A stretch of 64,000 nucleotides of DNA from Gautieria morchelliformis (lineage: Eukaryota; Basidiomycota; Agaricomycetes; Gomphales; Gomphaceae). The position numbers were made by a program, and so were the translations under genes. How positions within the stretch are numbered: the first letter of the stretch is position 1; every line of letters starts with the position of its first letter. Below, one piece after another: positions 33,661-45,473 of this stretch. The stretch is from positions 248,001 to 312,000 of the forward strand of contig WHVA01000005.1 of assembly GCA_015179125.1 (NCBI GenBank), read 5' to 3'. The notes beneath the pieces are model-generated. The model was not told the DNA's origin, searched no databases, and was given only the letters and a program-made list of their open reading frames with translations.

Positions 33661-34600
33661 AATAGTATGAAGGCTAAGGTAACAAAGGTACAATACAAAA
33701 ACTCACCAGTGGTGCTTAAGTCTGCCTCTGGTCAAAGATAGAAATCTATAGGGGAGGGCTCAAGACGATGGTCACAGTGAGGTCAGGTTTTGTACAAGAT
33801 AGACATATGATAATTAAACTGGAGAATATACATGTGAATGTAGACTACTTATACCGAATGCTCATACAGTGCTAGTGAATAGGAAAGAGGCCGTCTTGAG
33901 TTAGGGTTGGATAGGGGTGCGGATTCAGGATACAAATAAATGAAACACATATACAATAGAATGAAAGAGGAGTGCGAACATGAAACGATGATGAGGAAAG
34001 AGGGCGAAGGTACCAAACACGCCTTGAGACCTGCATACATGTTACCCTGCACGGACTCTTGGTCTGCTGGGTTGATCCCACACGATCTATGGGTAGGATG
34101 ACCCATGAATGCATTCTGGCCATAGGAACACCCAAAGGGGGTTGAGTCGAGAAGATAATGGGACCAGTGATGAACCATCAATCCGGGTAAAGGATGTCGA
34201 TCGTGTTTGATGGTGTGCCTGCTGGCGAATGATGCGAGTAGTGAATGGTCATTTGGCGAATGTTGCGAATAGCGAATGGAGCAAAGAGTGAATGGAGTGA
34301 AGCCGAGTGAACATGGAAGAGTGGTGAAAGGGAAAACAGGGATAGCTGGGTACAAGAAATAAACGAGTCTTGACAGCCTGCACCTCCTTGCGATTCATGA
34401 TAGGACCAGTGATGAACCATCAATCTGGGTAAAGGATGTCGATCGTATTTGATGGCATGGCTACTGGCGAATGATGCGAGTAGTGAATTGTCATTTGGCG
34501 AATGTGGCGAATAGTGAATGGAGCAAAGAGTGAATGGAGCGAAGCCAAGCGAACATGGAAGAGTGGTGAAAGGGAAAACAGGGATAGCTGGGTACAAGAG
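33661..34600. other. LTR/UTR-like stretch upstream of Gypsy-4 gag
   Basis: No conserved protein. It lies between the truncated RT of Gypsy-5 (minus) and the Gag start of Gypsy-4 (plus) and is probably the 5' LTR or leader of Gypsy-4, but LTR ends were not found. It contains the tandem duplication at 34161-34600. Confidence 0.35.
34161..34600 (+). repeat. Tandem duplication, period about 242 bp
   Basis: GGACCAGTGATGAACCATCA begins at 34161 and again at 34403. Each copy is followed by about 195 bp of near-identical sequence ending GGGATAGCTGGGTACAAGA, with a variable spacer. Confidence 0.8.
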
Positions 34601-34976
34601 CGATGATCATCCCCAGAGGAGGACAAAGGCAAAAAAGGCAAGTCACAGACGACGGTCAGGGCTTGGAATACTCGAGCTCAATTGCAAGAGCTCGAGAACT
34701 CATGCCATCGACAACGAGACGGCAGAGGCACTGAACAAGCAGGTGCAGGATGCGCTGCACCGAAGCACCCTCATGCGCCACAAGCACGATCAACTAGCAT
34801 CGCAGCTTGACAGCATTGCTGCCGCCATCATGGAGATCGGCAATGAACTCCACCAAGCCGAGGAGATCAGGCTGCAAGATGCGACCACGCTGGAGAATGT
34901 CCAGACGGCCCTCCACTCACGTGGGGAATGTGATGCGCCACGTCAAAGCTCATGACAGTCCGCGACTAACGAATAC
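34601..34976 (+). pseudogene. Gypsy-4 gag, N-terminal part
   Basis: A basic start (RRTKAKKASHRRR) followed by a helical, Gln/Glu/Leu-rich region (AEALNKQVQDAL, QLDSIAAAIMEIGNEL). It is cut by Gypsy-3 and continues after 41686. An LTR-derived stretch upstream (34518-34600) is in frame but probably not coding. Confidence 0.5.
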
Positions 34977-35237
34977 TGTCAGGGGGCACCCTGTTTTGCA
35001 TTTCCAGTTCTGACACCACACCCAGTTCCGACTCCATTTCCGACTCCGCTTCCAGTTCCGATTCCATCTCCGCCTCCGCTTTCGGAAATGATTCCGCTTC
35101 TGGGAGAACTTCCACCAGTTCTGTTCACCTTGCCAGTTCCACTCCAATTTCCGACTTCCACTCTCGGAACAGTGTCAGAAATCAAGCGACTCGCGTAATA
35201 GGTGGCATCAAGGGTCGATCAAGGGTCAGGGAGGTCA

Positions 35238-35465
35238 TGAGGATGCAGGGTTGATGGCGGGTGCCAAGTGTGTCCCTGGCTGTGCAGCGTAGTATAATAT
35301 GGGCTCGCTGACATTGGGGGTCCTTAGACTTTTCTCTTTGGATTTCCCCTTGTCAGGTGAGAATCCCCTCTCTTGTATACTCTGTTCATTTATACATACT
35401 TTGGATTTCCCCTTGTCAGTTGTGTGGTAGTGTGATCTCCACAACCAGCCAGGGTTGCCCTTACA
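35238..35465 (+). repeat. Gypsy-3 5' LTR (alignable part)
   Basis: Starts TGAGGATGCAGGG and ends TTGCCCTTACA. It matches 41458-41685 with only a few differences and includes two copies of TTTGGATTTCCCCTTGTCAG. Confidence 0.8.
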
Positions 35466-35550
35466 GCAGAAAAGTCTCTCCCCTAGATGACCGGCGGTCA
35501 CACGGCGCGTTGCATTCGCCATAGGTGCATTCGGAATCGGAGACAGCGAC

Positions 35551-36830
35551 TTGGAGATCGTGACCTCTTCCGCACACACAGCGTACGACAGCCCCTCTTC
35601 TTATGTCGAGCTCCCAACCCCGGAAATCCCGTCCCATATTTCTCCTGCCAACATGGATCTGGACGATCGTCTTCGGAATATGGAGGAGGAATTGACGCGG
35701 AACCAGATGAAGACCAACACGATTGAAACAGCCTTACAAGTGATTTTGGCTAAGTTAAATATTCCACAAAGTGGTGGAAATGAAATGCTGGATGATCCGG
35801 ATTTCGGAAAAGCAGAAGCAGTGGAAGAGAGGATGTTGGCGAAGTTAGCAAAGGTCAAACCCGCAACTCCGGCGGACTTTGACGGAGATCGGGATAAGGG
35901 ACACGCATTCTTCAACACATGCAGCATCTACTTCGCAATTGTCGGAGACCTCTTTCCGAACGACCAGGCTCGGCTCCACTGTGCATTGTCCTTTTTCAAG
36001 TTGGATCGCGCAGCCCGTTTTGCAAACAAGGTGATCCGACATGAAGCGAAGGGCAAGGGGAACTACTTCCGGGACTGGGACGCGTTCGAGAAAACATTTT
36101 CCAACCAGTTCTGCCCGAAAAACGAGCAGCTCACAGCCCTTACAAAGCTCGAGGGGACAAGCTGGTACCAGGCCAAGGATCCGGTCGATGACTACGTCGA
36201 TCGCTTCCAGGAGTTCATTGACCTTGTGGAGTATGACGACGACAAGACGATAGTCATCAAATTCCGACGAGGACTTGATCCGACACTCCAGAACCAAGTT
36301 GCGCTGCTTGGGGATGGAGCTCCGGATTTCGATGACCCTGAAGGGTGGTACCAAGCTGTGCAGAGGGTGTCCCGGAACAGGGAAGCAAATGAGGCCTTCG
36401 TGGAGACAAACCGGAACGTGACACGCAGTTCCACTCGTCCTACTCCACCTATGCCAAAACTCGGAAGTGCATTCACTCCCACACGGAAAATATTTCCGAC
36501 GGTTGCTCCGCCTGCTCCTATTAGGAACCATAGCCCTCCTCCTTCGAAGAGTGGCCCTGCCCTGATGGATGTTGACCGCATGCGCGGAAAAGGCCACGGA
36601 ACTATCACCTGCTTCCGATGCTGACAACCAGGTCACTATGCTCGCGAGTGCCCCCAAGCCTTTGACATCCGGCTTATGACCACGGAGGAGAAACTCGAGC
36701 TCCTTCCAGAGTTCCTCGCACTCGCGGACATAGGCGGAGTGCCCACTGCGGAAGTAATTTCCAAAAATGCAGAACATGGTGCATTGGGAGTGGAAGATGC
36801 GTCGGATTTTGTGACACACAGCGGGTGAGA
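35551..36830 (+). pseudogene. Gypsy-3 gag
   Basis: Opens with a coiled coil (MDLDDRLRNMEEELTRNQ, near 35653). The Ty3-type Gag core follows with DFDGDRDKGHAFFNTC, NYFRDWDAFEKTFSNQFCP, DDYVDRFQEFIDLVEYDDD and RRGLDPTLQNQV, then a Pro/Ser-rich linker and a CCHC knuckle. The knuckle reads CFRC, stop (TGA, 36622), QPGHYAREC, so it is cut in the middle. The TGA fits a CGA codon that lost its CpG. After the knuckle the frame continues to about 36830. Confidence 0.88.
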
Positions 36831-37039
36831 TGTGTGCCCCTGCTGCCTGTACATAACCGGTTTGCCTGTCTTGAAGTAGAGAATGAAAAGCCCCCGCTCC
36901 CCTCACTTCATACAGACCCACCGGATAAAGTCACACAAAAAACTGAATCTGACTCCCCGTCCATCCCGCGTCCGCCCTTGGGAGAGACGCCTCCCGAAGC
37001 GCTATGTTGTTGCTTCCACCCCTGGCCCCAAGTCACTAG

Positions 37040-38140
37040 TCATTAAGGTGGAGATCCAGACGACAGATACTGCGGAAGTCAAATCCAGACCCACCCTTGT
37101 TGAAATTATTAAAGAATACAATATTAACATATTAACTACAACAAACACAACCCCATATCACGACCAACACACCGATAACCCCTCTCTCCGCATATATGCA
37201 TTATGGCACTAATACCCGAGACCGCCGGATCATCATATGCCCACTCAAATTGACCCAATCACATCCCCCGACTCCCCCGATGTCACAGGGACACGTATCA
37301 CGTGTTACCACGATTTACAACACCCAAAACGCTATCCAAGAACACTGAGCCCATCCCGAATCACGCGCCTTCCATCAGTCACGTGACCCAATCACGGGAC
37401 GTGACACGTCGAGCTGACCCTGCCCATACCCAGACTATGCCCCCTATCCTTCACTAAACTTCCGTTCCCGCATCCTACTTTACACTCCATCTCCAAGCCC
37501 AATCTATTCAACAAACGTCATCACTCCTATCGTTACATATGCGCCGCTCGCCCCATTCCATCATCCCTTTAGTATCACATCACCAATCCCTTGACCGCCA
37601 AGTGCCACCAGTAACTAATAAATACGTAGCCCCATGTACAACGAATCAGTAGTGAAATAACACATTGTTTCACCCCTCATTCAGTAGTACATTTTCCAGT
37701 CGACACTATTCATAAGACACGCATACACATTGTGCGCGCAGACATTCCTGTCTACTTCAAAGCTTACTCGATTTATCTCATAATTAAGAGATTAAATCAC
37801 ATCATCTTAAAATCATATTCCTAGTACAAAACCACAGCCCTTGTTGATTGCGGGGCCACTGGTCAGTTTATAAACCGGGACTATGTGGAACGGAACCGAC
37901 TGACCACGCGGAAGTTGCAACGTGCAATCCCGGTGTTCAATGTGGATGGAAGCCCCAATGAGGCAGGGTACATCACGGAGATAGTAGACACAATTCTCCG
38001 CTATGATGGGCACACAGAACGCACTTCCTTCGCAGTGACCAGCCTGGGGAAGCAAGACATCATCCTCGGGTTTACCTGGCTCCAGGAGCACAACCCGGAG
38101 ATCAATTGGCAGACTCGGAAGGTGCTGATGAGTCGATGCC
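37040..38140 (+). pseudogene. Gypsy-3 protease, split by solo LTR
   Basis: The left part (to 37097) reads KVEIQTTDTAEVK. The right part (from 37841) continues with VDCGATGQFINRDYV, the retropepsin active site in DCGATG form, then DIILGFTWLQEHNPEI. The S-family LTR at 37098-37836 sits just before the catalytic Asp with near-perfect duplication ACCCT/GCCCT, and the flanking codons are in frame with each other without it. Confidence 0.85.
37098..37836 (-). repeat. Solo LTR, family S copy 3 (739 bp)
   Basis: Inverted relative to copies 1 and 2, from TGTTGAAATT to AAACCACA on the plus strand. The target duplication is ACCCT (37093-37097) against GCCCT (37837-37841). Confidence 0.85.
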
Positions 38141-40154
38141 CATCCAAGTGTCACATGTGCCGGTCGGAAATGCGGAAGGAGCGCCAGGAGCAGCGGAAGA
38201 CCAAACGGCTCATACAGACATGCCGTTCTGGCCCCATCCACTGCTTGCAGAAGAAGACTTGGAAGCGGAATTTGACCCGGATCCCACTTCCAATTCCGAT
38301 TCCGATTCCGATGTCATCCGACTCAGCCCGGAAGAGACTCTGGCGGAGGGGGAACGCTTGCTGTACGTAAACCTTCCACCGGAAGCGGAACACATCTGCG
38401 CCACCGGAAACATTTCGCAACGCCTTGCTGAAGCCTCCAAAAAGCATGATAAAGCGGAGGTGGAAATTCCGGAGTACCTGCGGGAGTTCGAGGATGTCTT
38501 TGCCAAGGAGTCATTTGATGCCCTGCCTCCACGAAAGCTGTGGGACCATGCCATCGAGTTAGAGCCCCGGTCAAAGCCCACCAACTGCAAGGTCTACCCG
38601 CTGTCACCCAAGGAGCAGGTAGAACTCGATGCATTCCTTGCAGAAAACCTCCATACAGGGAGGATCCGCCCCTCCAAGTCACCCATGGCATCTCCGGTGT
38701 TCTTCATCAAGAAGAAGGACGGCTCGCTCAGGCTTGTGCAGGACTACCGGGCCTTGAATGCGATCACGATCAAGAACCGATACCCCATTCCACTCATTTC
38801 TGAACTAATCACACAACTCCGTGGGGCGAGGTACTTCACTAAGCTGGATGTCCGCTGGGGGTTCAATAATGTTCGGATCCGGGAGGGAGACGAGTGGAAG
38901 GCTGCATTCCGCACCAACCGCGGACTCTTTGAGCCACAGGTCATGTTCTTTGGCCTCACCAACAGTCCCGCCACATTCCAGACGATGATGAATGACATTT
39001 TCCGTGACATGATAGCAGAAGGGGTTGTCTGTGTCTACCTCGATGACATCCTCATCTTCACAAAACCAATGTCGGAACATCAGGAAGTCGTGCGGAGAGT
39101 TCTGGAACGGCTCCGGGAGTACAACCTGTGTCTCAAGCCGGAAAAGTGCGAATTTGAGCGGACGCGGATAGAGTATCTTGGGGTGATTGTGTCAGAAGGA
39201 AAGGTGGAAATGGACCCAGTCAAAGTTTCTGGTGTATCGGAGTGGCCTGTGCCGCGGAACAAGAAGGAGGTCCAGTCCTTCATTGGGTTTGTCAATTTCT
39301 ACCGGCAGTTCATCAAGGACTTCTCCTGCCACGCTCGTGCCCTCTTCAACCTCACCAAGAAGGAGGTTTGATGGCAGTGGGGAGAGCCGGAACAGGCCTC
39401 CTTTGACAAACTCAAGGAGCTGATCATGTCTGCCCCGGTCCTAATCTTTCCTGATGACTCTCGCCCTTATCGAGTCGAGGCGGATTCTTCCGACACAGCT
39501 ACCGGAGCGGTCTTGTCACAACAATCATCGGAAGATGATGGGGGATGGCATCCAATTGCCTTCTTCTCTAAAAGCCTTTGTCCGTTCGAGCGGAACTATG
39601 AGATCCACGACAAAGAGATGCTGGCAATCATCCGAGCGCTGGAGGAGTGGCGACATTTCCTCGAGGGTGCTCTATGCCCGTTTGAGATCTGGACAGACCA
39701 CAAAAACCTCGAGTATTTCCGCACATCCAAGAAGTTGAACCGACGACAAGCGCGGTGGTCCCTGCACCTGTCCCGGTTCGACTTCATGCTCCACCACCGC
39801 CCCGGCCGCACCATGGGCAAGCCCGATGCCCTATCCCGCCATGCGGATCATGGAAGTGGAAGTGGAGACAACGCGGATATGACACTGCTCTGCCCAAGTC
39901 TCTTTGCAATCCGTGCCCTAGAGGGAGTGACTGCAGTTGGGGCGGAAGTGGAAATGCTCCGAGACATCCGGAGGCAGTACCGGAATGGAGAGAAGGAGGA
40001 GTCGGTGGTGAAGGCGGTGGAGGAACTTCGGAAAGGGCACTCATGGTCTGTACGGGCAGCGGAATGGTCGGAACGTGATGGACTGCTCCACTTCAGAGGC
40101 AAGGTCTATGTTCCAGGTGGGGCGGACCTCCGCCGCCGCCGCATCGTGTCCTAG
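38106..40154 (+). pseudogene. Gypsy-3 reverse transcriptase and RNase H
   Basis: RT motifs in order: YPLSPKEQVELDAFL, KSPMASPVFFIKKKDGSLR, DYRALNAITIKNRYPIPL, FTKLDVRWGFNNVRI and the catalytic YLDDILIFT (near 39037-39062). After a TGA at 39369 the same frame gives RNase H: YRVEADSSDTATGAVLSQ, NYEIHDKEMLAIIRALEEW, IWTDHKNLEYF and HRPGRTMGKPDALSR. A TAG at 40152 ends the segment. The upstream acidic part (38110-38340) is a Pol linker with Asp/Ser repeats. Apart from point nonsense mutations the coding sequence is remarkably intact. Confidence 0.92.
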
Positions 40155-41474
40155 CACCATGACACACGGGTCGCTGGGCATGCTGGCAGGTGGAAGACGC
40201 TGGAGTTAGTGGCTCGGAATTACTGGTGGCCTCAGATGTCCCACTACATTGGACAGTACGTGAAGACATGCGACCTTTGCCTCCGAACCAAAGCGCAACG
40301 ACATCCGCCCGTCGGAGAACTTGTTCCGCTCCCAATTCCCGAATCCCGCTGGGACACCATCAGTGTCGACTTCATTGTTGAACTCCTGGAGTCTCATGGC
40401 TACGCCGCAATCATGAACGTCGTGGATTCGGTAAGCAAGGTGTCCCACTTCATTCCGACGCACACGACGATCACAGCCCTCGGAGCGGCCCGCCTGTTCC
40501 TTGCACATGTCTGAAAGTTGAATGGGCTCCCGAAGCAAGTTGTTTCCGACTGAGGTCCACAGTTTGTCGCGGAACTGACTCGGGAACTCTACCGCCTGCT
40601 CGGCATAAAGCTGGCCACCACGACAGCGTACCATCCGCAGGGTGATGGACAGACGGAACAGGTCAATCAGGAGTTGGAGCAATATCTCCGCCTCTTTGTC
40701 AATGAGAGGCAGGATGACTGGGATGAGTTACTTCCACTGGCGGAATTCCAATACAACAACCATGTACATTCCGCCACACAACAGACTCCCTTCATGCTTG
40801 ACTCCGGATGACACCCGCGGATGGGCTTTGAACTGCGCCAGGCTGACTCCCGACTCGAGACGGTCAATGAGTTCCGAGACCGCATGGACTGCACCCTTTC
40901 GGAAGCCAAGTCGGCCCTTGCGAAGGCCAAGGATGACATGGCAAGGTACTACAACCAACGCCGGGTTCCTGCCCCGGAGTACCAAGTTGGAGACAAGGTG
41001 TATCTAGATGCAAGTGACATCCGCACCACACGCCCTTCGCAGAAGCTTGCCCACCGCTACCTTGGGCCCTTCACAGTGATGCGGAGGGTTGGATGGAATG
41101 CATACCGCCTCCAACTTCCGATGTCCATGTCCCGCCTCCACCCCGTCTTCAACGTGGTGAAGTTACTCCCTACGCTTGAGGACCCAATTCCAGGTCGGAA
41201 GGCTCGTCCGCCACCTCCGCCGGAAATTGTAGATGGGGAAGAGCACTATGTGGTGGAACGGATCCTGGACAGCCGGTTTGTGCGAGGACGACTCCAATTC
41301 CTCGTGAAATGGGAAGGGTATGGGTATGAGGAGAATTCGTGGGTCCTGGAGCAAGATGTTTCCGCTCCAGACAAACTCCGTGAGTTCTATAGGACACACC
41401 CCGGTGCCCCTCGCCGAATCCGCTCGTTGGCATTTCAATCCCTCGTGTCCCGTGCTTTGAGGATGCAGGGTTGA
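40155..41474 (+). pseudogene. Gypsy-3 integrase with chromodomain
   Basis: Same frame as RT. Zinc region HHDTRVAGHAGRWKTLEL ... CDLCLRTK; core ISVDFIVELLES (Asp 1), VVSD-stop-GPQFVAEL (Asp 2 followed by a TGA at about 40551), GDGQTEQVNQELEQYL (Glu). Further TGAs lie at 40512 and about 40809. The C-terminal YLGPFTVMRRVG leads to a chromodomain: HYVVERILDSRFVRGRLQFLVKWEGYGYEENSW, the classic aromatic and KWEGY pattern. Chromodomain Gypsy elements use it to target marked chromatin. The last codons run into the 3' LTR. Confidence 0.92.
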
Positions 41475-41685
41475 TGGCGGGTGCCAAGTGTGTCCCTGGC
41501 TGCGCAGTGTAGTATAATACGGGCTCGCTGACATTGGGGGTCCTTAGACCTTTCTCTTTGGATTTCCCCTTGTCAGGTGAGAATCCCCTCTCTTGTATAC
41601 TCTGTTCATTTATACATACTTTGGATTTCCCCTTGTCAGTTGTGTGGTAGTGTGATCTCCACAGCCAGCCAGGGTTGCCCTTACA
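41458..41685 (+). repeat. Gypsy-3 3' LTR (alignable part)
   Basis: Matches 35238-35465. It starts directly at the end of the pol frame with no polypurine tract, so the real tract and the LTR start have been deleted. Confidence 0.8.
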
Positions 41686-41737
41686 AACGCGGTCACGACG
41701 CGGAAGACCCATGGCGAAAGGAACTGGACCACAGTGA

Positions 41738-42912
41738 ATGCCACCACCAGCCATCCCGGTCGAACAGGACGTGAGGTTCAGAAATGAACCCCAAGAGAAA
41801 CCGGCTGCCCCAACCGACAGCCGCAAGACGACCCAACAGATCGTCAGAGAGCAGGTTGCCTCAGAGCCTGACTCTGAAGCGATGACAGAGAGCCTAGAGC
41901 TTGAAGTCACGCACTGGCAGCATAAAGAGGCCGCAGCCGCACGCCGCCATATGCGGGCCCTCGAGCTGCTAGTGAAGAACACTGAGGAAGCAGTGGCCCA
42001 GAGCCACGCTGCTCAGCAGCCCGACGAACAGCTCACGTGAGCCGTACAGGATGCATGGCAAGTGCACGCAGCCTACAACAGCAGGCTGCGGATCTGCAAC
42101 ACGGGACTGACGGGGGACACCAGGCACAAGATGCCCCCAGACTTGAGAGCACAAAATTCTCCCAATCCCGAGCCCGACCCGGGCCCAGGGCCCGTCAGGG
42201 AATACAACAGCCTGCCCCGCGTGGCATCACAGCCGCGCAAACAATCCATGGCCCTCCGTTGGTGATGTCGTACAACTGGAGCTGTGCGACGGGATCACAT
42301 GGATGATCCGCGTGGCGTTGACAGACACCACGGACACAGACCCGGAGAAGTCTGTGCTAGCAAAAGCCGGCATGAAGCTGGCTCACCCCAAGCCATACGC
42401 CGGGGGATCTGAGCTTGAAGAATTTGAAATCTTCATCGCAGCCATCTTACGATGGCTAAAAATGAACTGCCTCCTAGGGCCAACCGGTATAGACATGCAG
42501 GTTGGCTACATGGGCACTCGCCTGACTGGCGAAGCCCAGGAATAGTTCCTTTGAAACGTAGAGCGCTTTGATCACCAGGTCCGCAGTTGGACCCTGGAAA
42601 CAGTGATTCAGGGCCTTCAAAAAATGTTCCTGCACACACTGACCTACCACCACGCATCGAATAAATTCGACATGGGCATGCAGGGCATGAAGACCATTCA
42701 GGAGATGCTGAACGAGCTCATGAAATACGCGGTGTGTATGATACAGCCACCAGATGACTACATGTTCCGGAGACGGTTTGTGTCGGCACTGCATGAGACG
42801 CTGTGCAACGAGGTCCTCAAAAAGGGCTACAACGCCGAGAGCAGCTCAATAGAGCAACTCTTTGAGACAGCCCGAATGATAGAGGAGGCATCCCGGTACA
42901 ATATGGGGATGC
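41738..42912 (+). pseudogene. Gypsy-4 gag, middle part
   Basis: Helical N-terminal segments (THWQHKEAAAARRHMRALEL) are followed, in another frame from 42303, by the Gag core: AGMKLAHPKPYAGGSELEEFE, LRWLKMNCLLGPTGIDMQ, GYMGTRLTGEAQE-stop (TAG at 42543 where Trp is usual), FDHQVRSWTLETVIQGLQK and FRRRFVSALHETLCNEVLKKGYN. It ends at EEASRYNMG where a Copia-family solo LTR is inserted. Confidence 0.8.
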
Positions 42913-43452
42913 TGTTGGGTGCATTTATACTCCTGCACCAAAATCAAGCCAAATAGATTCCACCATTCATATTTCTTTTGATTTTGACTTGAAACCATGC
43001 TGACATTCATTCTATGATTTGTCAAATTTTTCTTTGATTTTTTGAAGCTGTATTTCTACTTCTTTTCATGTTCTGTCCAACCGACCCTTTGTGGGTGGTT
43101 ATGGACAAGTTTCCTTTTTGAGCTGCAGCTGTTCACTAACGCGCTACGTTCTATGGGCGCTTATCATGGCACGCCGTGGCCTCACGGGCGCTAAAGCGCC
43201 GGCTAGTAGTACATGCGCATGAGACACATTTCCCTCCTCTCTCAGTGACAACTAAATTCACTGAGAGAGGCAAGTAAATTAGTCTTGTTTCTTTTCGGTT
43301 TGTTGACCTAGAAATCCTATAGTGAATTAATTTCTAGGTAGTGTATAATATATTTATAGTGACAACTAAATTCACTGAGAGAGTGAATTAATTTCTAGTC
43401 TTCTTTTGAGCACCAAGTCCAAACCTACTGCCTATAATTCCTGTCCTCTACA
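42913..43452 (+). repeat. Copia-family solo LTR (540 bp)
   Basis: Starts TGTTGGGTGCATTTAT and ends TCCTCTACA, with perfect 5-bp duplications GATGC (42908-42912 and 43453-43457). It shares its first 40 bp and the CCTCTCTCAGTGA/TCACTGAGAGAGG hairpin (43236-43270) with the Copia-2 LTR but is otherwise diverged. Confidence 0.88.
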
Positions 43453-45057
43453 GATGCACCACACAGAAAGCGCAGCAGCAATGGCAAGCGCTGCCTGGCT
43501 TACAGGGAGCAAGCCGTTGACACAGACAGGCCTGACCAGGCCCAGCCTGTTCTCGAGAAGTGGAGCGTCGCAGCGACAGCTGCCCCCACGCCCAGCACAA
43601 GCTGAACGCCTGCCTGAAGCCAAACAGCCTCAAGTGTCAGGATCGTCCCCGCAACCTGCCCCACCAACAAAAGCATTGGGCCAGCCTAATGATCGACCCA
43701 GTGGCAACCAAAGCAGCGCTATGTGCTTTGAGTGTGGCCAACCTGGCCACAAGAAAGTGGAGTGCCCCCGGCTTAGGTCCAGTATAAGGACAGCGGCCGC
43801 GAGGCACGATGATGAGACTGAGGACCTGGAGGCGGATCTCAGTCAAAATTCTCTCCATCAAATTGATGAAGAGGGGGAGGGTGATCCCTAACCCAACGAA
43901 TCTCGGGACAATGGAGACGTGCCCGCTGAAGAGTGGGATCCCGAACTGTCCCAGTACTATGAATGGGACGAAGAGGCGGAAGACACCGCCTACAGATCCA
44001 GTGCGATCAGATTCACGCTGGAAGATGACGCCGCCATGAAAGTCATGGCGGCACGCACATCGGTTATGCCAGACAAGGCGGCCGAGCCAGTGTATCACCA
44101 CCGAAGCAAGCATAGGACGTGGCCAACGCGCCCACGCAGTGAAAACCGTACCCTCTCAGGATACTGGGAAATAAATGGCGTAAAAGCCCACTGCCTGCTG
44201 GATAGCGGGAGTGAAGGGGTACATACTACTATCCCCTGAATTCACGCGAGCTACAGGGATGAAAACATCCGCCCTGGAGCAGCCAATCATGCTGCAGCTA
44301 GCCTGCATTGGCAGCCATTCCATGATCAATTATGGAACGAACATGACCATTAAATTTGGTCATGAAACATACGACAAATATTTCGACGTAGTGAATGTCG
44401 AATATTACGATGCGATCTTAGGGACACCGTTCCTAAGGAGATTTGGCATAGCCCTGGACTTCTCAAGCCCAGGGACGATCCGCAAGGGGAATGAAATGAT
44501 CCCCACGGGCAAGGTCTCATTCAACGATGATGAATCGACAAACAGGGGCAAAGGGCCAAGGGTGAGCAGAGTCACCCCGGCACTGAAGCCAAACCTGGCT
44601 CATTGAAGCCTGGAGGACGAGTCGCATAACGACTCATCCTCGGGCTCACCCTACAACCGTAGGGACAGGGGCTTTCACCTGACGGTGAAAGCGATTGGAA
44701 AAAGAAAAGCAGTGCCACGCGCCATGGGACCTAATAGACGTACACAGCGCCTAATAGCTTCGAAGCCAACCACCACCGTCATCCTCACAGATGACGACAT
44801 CCCTCACCTCTGTGAGGAATGGATGGAAAGGATCACTGACCTAGTCAGTGGGATTCCATTGGAACTCCCGCCGCTGCGGGAGATCAACCACGAGATCAAT
44901 CTCATCGATCCCACCAAACACATGCAGTATCGACTACTGAAGTGCCCCGAACATTTCCGACAGGAACTGTCCACAAAGATAGAACGCTACACCACTGCAA
45001 AGTGGTGGATTCCAGCAGTTGCACAGCAGGCCATACCCATGCTGTGTGTGCCGAAGA
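43453..45057 (+). pseudogene. Gypsy-4 gag C-terminus, protease and start of RT
   Basis: Gag continues with HHTESAAAMASAAWLTG, a Pro/Gln-rich linker and a CCHC knuckle CFECGQPGHKKVECP (near 43718-43765). After a stop at 43889 an acidic region leads to the retropepsin: HCLLDSGSEGV (near 44190-44220), a frameshift, then EFTRATGMKTSALEQP and YYDAILGTPFLRRFGIALDF (near 44400-44460). RT begins with MQYRLLKCPEHFRQELSTKI and QAIPMLCVPKK and is cut at 45057. The missing RT part is exactly the kind found at the edge of Gypsy-5, so the two may be halves of related elements. Confidence 0.82.
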
Positions 45058-45064
45058 AGAAGCT

Positions 45065-45430
45065 CTACTTTGTGAGCAGCGGTTCGAGTTGTGGCTTTGT
45101 GCCCGTCTCGATGTTGATGCTCTGCCGTCTGACGATGGCGAGACCTCTCTGCCTTTTCCCTTTTCCCTGGGCAGAGGGGATTGGGGGGGGCGGCGCTGGT
45201 TTGTCACCCGGCGATGTTTCATCCTTGACCACGCTCTGCGAGACATGGTCGGGGTTTTCCTCATCCTCTATTGGGGGGACAAGGGCGGTGAGATCTACGA
45301 TCTCTCCGTCTTCTGGCATCCTGGACTCTTGGTCCAGGGTACCGTCAGCCGTTGTGTCACTGGGCTGCGCCTGTGGCATGGACCGCGAGCTCAACACTCG
45401 TGTCCGTCTTCGACTGCGTGTAATCATCAT
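45065..45430 (-). pseudogene. Gag-like N-terminus of an unidentified minus-strand element
   Basis: 121 codons beginning MITRSRRRTRVL, then an acidic and proline-rich stretch (EDGEIVDLTALVPPIEDEE, DKPAPPPPIP). It sits downstream (minus strand) of a candidate LTR at 45474-45782 and is cut where Gypsy-4 ends, as expected for the first codons of a retrotransposon Gag. No domain is recognised. Confidence 0.35.
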
Positions 45431-45473
45431 GCTTGCAGCCGACAGTAGAGGGTCTACTGGAGGGTATCAACAA

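Larger units (their letters stand above)
34977..41685 (+). mobile_element. Gypsy-3: Ty3/Gypsy element with chromodomain, inactivated
   Basis: Contains LTRs, gag, protease (split by an S solo LTR) and a pol that stays in one frame from 38106 to 41474 apart from nonsense codons. It is nested in Gypsy-4 gag. The alignable LTR part is 228 bp at each end (35238-35465 and 41458-41685). Sequence 34977-35237 (starting TGTCAGGGGG, rich in TTCCG like the 38290 region) is probably the first part of the 5' LTR, missing from the 3' copy by deletion of the pol tail and U3. No matching target duplication was found. Confidence 0.85.

Noticed and set aside
36192-36921. Long minus-strand frames opposite Gypsy-3 gag
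   Set aside because: They are antisense to a well-supported Gag with recognisable motifs; no motif is seen on the minus strand.
41170-41982. 270-codon minus-strand frame across the Gypsy-3 3' end
   Set aside because: It overlaps integrase/chromodomain and the LTR in antisense and shows no domain.
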